A stretch of DNA of 64,000 nt from Lujinxingia sediminis (lineage in GTDB: Bacteria > Myxococcota_A > Bradymonadia > Bradymonadales > Bradymonadaceae): contig NZ_SADD01000006.1 in assembly GCF_004005565.1 (NCBI RefSeq), positions 124,001 through 188,000 of the forward strand. The letters are read 5' to 3'. Made by a program: the position numbers and the translations under genes. Position 1 is the stretch's first letter. The number at the start of each line of letters is the position of its first letter. The notes below the pieces were generated by a model. The model was not told where the DNA came from. It was given only the letters and a program-made list of their open reading frames with translations, and made no database searches. This document shows, one piece after another, positions 61,690 to 64,000 of this stretch.

Positions 61690-63912
61690 TTAGAAGATCC
61701 ACAGGCCGTTGACCGCCGCGTGATTATCCGTCCAGGTGACCGCCGGGCCGGTGTAGGTTTGCCAGCGCGGATCGAGGGCCTCAAGCGCCTGTGTCTTTTT
61801 GGCGTCTCGGGTGAGCACGCCCCAGGTCGAGGCAACCCGACCCTCGGCGATCTCCTGATCGCTTAAGTGCACATCATCCACCACTCGAAACTCCAGATCA
61901 TGGGCGTCGGCAAGCCCGCGTAGCACCGGGATCAGGTCGAAGTAGCGGTTGGAGATATGAACCGCGATCAATCCGTCATCTTCGATGCGCGAGAGGTAGA
62001 GCTCGATCGCCTCGACGGTCAGCAGGTGAATGGGAATGGCGTCCGAGCTGAAGGCATCAATGATGAGCATGCCGTAGGGATCGCCGGATTCGCGCTGCTG
62101 GAGCTGAATGCGCGCATCACCGGCGACATAATCGAGTTCGGCCGTTGGCGATCGGCCCACGTTGCCAAAGCCTTTGGCCGCCTCGATCACCGCCGGGTCG
62201 AGCTCGTAGAAGGTCAGCGAATCTACGGGCTCGGCGTAGCAGGCATGCGAGCCCAGCCCCAGGCCAATCACTGCCATGCGGCGCGTGGTGACGTGGTTGC
62301 GGTAGAGCTCAAAGAGGCTGCCCATCGGCCCGCGCAGATCGTAGTAGTTCTGGGGCGTGCAGCCCTCATCCTCGATCAGGGCGTGGCCGTGGAAAGTGCC
62401 CCCGTGGATCATGCGGTACTCTGTATCCGACTTCAGGATCTCGACAACCCCGTAAAAGGTGCGCTTTTTGAAGACCGTGTCGTACTCCACGCTGACCAGT
62501 GAGGCCGCCATAAAGATGCCCAGCAGTCCCAGTCCGAAGCGGGCCGGGCGCTCGACCTGGCTGTAGGCGATGACCGCCGGGACGGCCAGCAGCATAAAAC
62601 TAAGGACGTCGGTATGGACGAACTCGCTGCGCTTGAGCAGCCACACGCTCCCCAGCATCAAGAGCGTGGCTACCAGCGGGGCGGCGCGCTTCCAGGGCCG
62701 GTCCGGATCGGCCAGATCTGCAGCCGATTGTGGCCGCAGCGCGCAGGCAAGGATCAGCACCAGGGGGTATTCCCAGATGCTGGTAAAGAGCAGCGGGGCG
62801 AGCAGGGTATTGAAGACCCCGCCGAGCAGTCCGCCGATCGACATGTAGAGGTAAAAACCGGTCAGGTACTTCGCCGAGGGGCGACTGGCGGCCAGGCGGC
62901 CGTGCAGCACCAGGGTGACCAGGGCAAAGAAGAGCACATGCAGAGGCAGGAGCAGCCAGGCAGGGTTGGTTGCCCCCATCATCCAGCCGATTAAGAGTAC
63001 CGTGCCCAGCAAGCTCATCACGCGGCCCAGTAAGGGCAGGTTGAGCTTGAGCGAGGAGAAGACCACGATGAAGGAGGCGATGAAGATCGCCAGCGGAATC
63101 ACCCAGAGCAGCGGAAAGGCGGCTACATCGGTGGTGATGTACGTGGTCACGCCGAGCATCAGGCTCGAGGGCACAAAGGCGTAGAGGATCCACAGGCCTT
63201 TCTGGCGCGAGGTGGGGGCGGGCGCATCATCGGCGCCGGCGGCCTCGCGCGGGAGGGAGGTTTTGCCTTGATAGTCTGGCGAGGCTTTTAGAGTCATGAC
63301 CCCGCAGATGCCCATTAAGACAGCCAGAGCTACAAAACCTCCACTCCACCCGGTAGCCTGCTCGCGTACCCCGAAGAGGGGCTCTACAAGCAGCGGAAAG
63401 GCAAGAAGCGCCAGCAGGCTTCCGGCGTTGCTGGCAGCATAAAGAAAGTAGGGGTCATGGGCGCGAGGGTGGTCCTGGCGCGCGAACCAGGCCTGGAGCA
63501 AGGGGGAGGATGTCGATAGGGCCATAAAAGGCAAACCCACACCCAGTCCCAGGGCGGCGACGAGCCAGAGCACGGGCTGATGCACCAGCCAGTCGCTGGA
63601 GAAGTCCATGCGGTTCATGCTCAGCGGCAAGGCGACCACTGCGGCGATGAGCAGCCCGACGTGAAGAATGAGCTGAGGGCGTGCCCGGAGTTTGGAGATG
63701 CCGTGAGCCCAGAGGTATCCGAGCAGCAGGATGGCCTGAAAAAACATCATGCAGGTGTTCCACACCCCGGGAGTCCCACCCAGAAAGGGAAGGAGCATCT
63801 TGCCGGCCATCGGCTGCACCCCGAAGAGCAGCAGCGCGCTCAAGAAAATCGTTAGCGTGAACACGACGACCATAATCACCTCAATCGTGGGCATTGCCCG
63901 CTCGCCGGACAT
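61690..63912 (-). CDS. Membrane protein fused to a spermidine-synthase-like methyltransferase fold
   Basis: The 740-residue protein has an N-terminal 470-residue part with about 12 hydrophobic helices of the MFS-like type seen in 'fused MFS/spermidine synthase' proteins (LLLFGVQPMAGKMLLP is typical of the start). The C-terminal part has VIGLGLGSHACYAE, FYELDPAVIEAAK (Glu-Leu-Asp nucleotide-like loop), YVAGDARIQL and LIIDAFSSDAIPIHLLT, all characteristic of the polyamine-synthase fold. Whether it makes polyamines is not known for the family. The start at ATG 63912 is uncertain; ATG 63894 is an alternative. The last 88 bases of the window hold no gene. Confidence 0.9.
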   Translation of the reverse strand: MSGERAMPTIEVIMVVVFTLTIFLSALLLFGVQPMAGKMLLPFLGGTPGVWNTCMMFFQAILLLGYLWAHGISKLRARPQLILHVGLLIAAVVALPLSMNRMDFSSDWLVHQPVLWLVAALGLGVGLPFMALSTSSPLLQAWFARQDHPRAHDPYFLYAASNAGSLLALLAFPLLVEPLFGVREQATGWSGGFVALAVLMGICGVMTLKASPDYQGKTSLPREAAGADDAPAPTSRQKGLWILYAFVPSSLMLGVTTYITTDVAAFPLLWVIPLAIFIASFIVVFSSLKLNLPLLGRVMSLLGTVLLIGWMMGATNPAWLLLPLHVLFFALVTLVLHGRLAASRPSAKYLTGFYLYMSIGGLLGGVFNTLLAPLLFTSIWEYPLVLILACALRPQSAADLADPDRPWKRAAPLVATLLMLGSVWLLKRSEFVHTDVLSFMLLAVPAVIAYSQVERPARFGLGLLGIFMAASLVSVEYDTVFKKRTFYGVVEILKSDTEYRMIHGGTFHGHALIEDEGCTPQNYYDLRGPMGSLFELYRNHVTTRRMAVIGLGLGSHACYAEPVDSLTFYELDPAVIEAAKGFGNVGRSPTAELDYVAGDARIQLQQRESGDPYGMLIIDAFSSDAIPIHLLTVEAIELYLSRIEDDGLIAVHISNRYFDLIPVLRGLADAHDLEFRVVDDVHLSDQEIAEGRVASTWGVLTRDAKKTQALEALDPRWQTYTGPAVTWTDNHAAVNGLWIF

Positions 63913-64000
63913 CCCTGTCTTCTTGCAAAAGCCTGCGTCCTCTCAGGCTGGACCACGTCCTGCGGGTTCGCCGGGCGATGGGGCCCTGGCGGCCGGGGGG

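Overview
The window is a high-GC, gene-dense stretch of a Gram-negative chromosome. It has housekeeping genes (metH, dnaB, recN, ileS-lspA, an rpoH-like sigma factor, cdd-punA-nupC), many lipoproteins and beta-barrel-like outer-membrane proteins, two very large Ser/Thr kinase-ATPase-TPR proteins, an FHA/DUF4388 protein, and a secreted amidase with a MYXO-CTERM-like C-terminal tail. Together these point to a myxobacterium-like deltaproteobacterium. Bradymonadales is my best guess, but that is inference from gene content and no database was searched. I see no rRNA, tRNA, CRISPR array, prophage or intact insertion sequence.

Layout. 1-6.4 kb: the end of a DnaJ-type co-chaperone, an S41 peptidase coupled to a small outer-membrane protein, a repeat-built lipoprotein and an unusual FAD oxidoreductase. 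6.6-10.2 kb: the first kinase-ATPase-TPR protein. 10.9-14.2 kb: a nucleoside uptake and salvage operon on the minus strand (nupC, punA, cdd). 14.5-18.7 kb: an Nfu iron-sulfur scaffold and metH. 18.7-23.5 kb: an Ig-domain lipoprotein and a peptidoglycan-amidase lipoprotein. 23.9-26.3 kb: dnaB coupled to an FHA/DUF4388 gene. 26.7-35.2 kb: an Arg/Ser-rich outer-membrane protein, hisC, a fused M16 protease and an AsmA-like/GT51 glycosyltransferase. 36-43 kb: an M23 peptidase, an AbgT transporter, recN, a TPR protein and a HAD phosphatase. 43-49.3 kb: an outer-membrane protein, a glycine-rich membrane protein, astA and the second kinase-ATPase-TPR protein. 49.4-57 kb: a small low-GC orphan, two amidohydrolases, thiD, ileS and lspA. 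57-64 kb: an rpoH-like sigma factor, a PorV-like barrel, thiO, a prepilin peptidase and a fused membrane/spermidine-synthase protein.

The most interesting structure is not a gene. Four intergenic stretches (816-983, 23638-23794, 32093-32254, 51345-51506) are diverged copies of one element of about 160 bp that is an almost complete imperfect palindrome. A fifth, internally deleted 60-bp copy lies at 21094-21154. Four of the five sit 15-50 bp upstream of a start codon, each time of a hydrolase gene, and would be transcribed as long 5'-leader hairpins. This may be a mobile (MITE-like) or regulatory RNA-hairpin family. A separate degenerate minisatellite with a 42-bp period lies at about 35340-35610.

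Several enzymes carry unusual features: a disulfide-oxidoreductase relative without its two redox cysteines, an ATPase with Arg in place of the P-loop Lys, a signal peptidase II with a large periplasmic insertion, and an amidase apparently tagged at both ends. Strong bidirectional terminators separate most convergent gene pairs. Several genes start at GTG or TTG with good ribosome-binding sites, noted individually.
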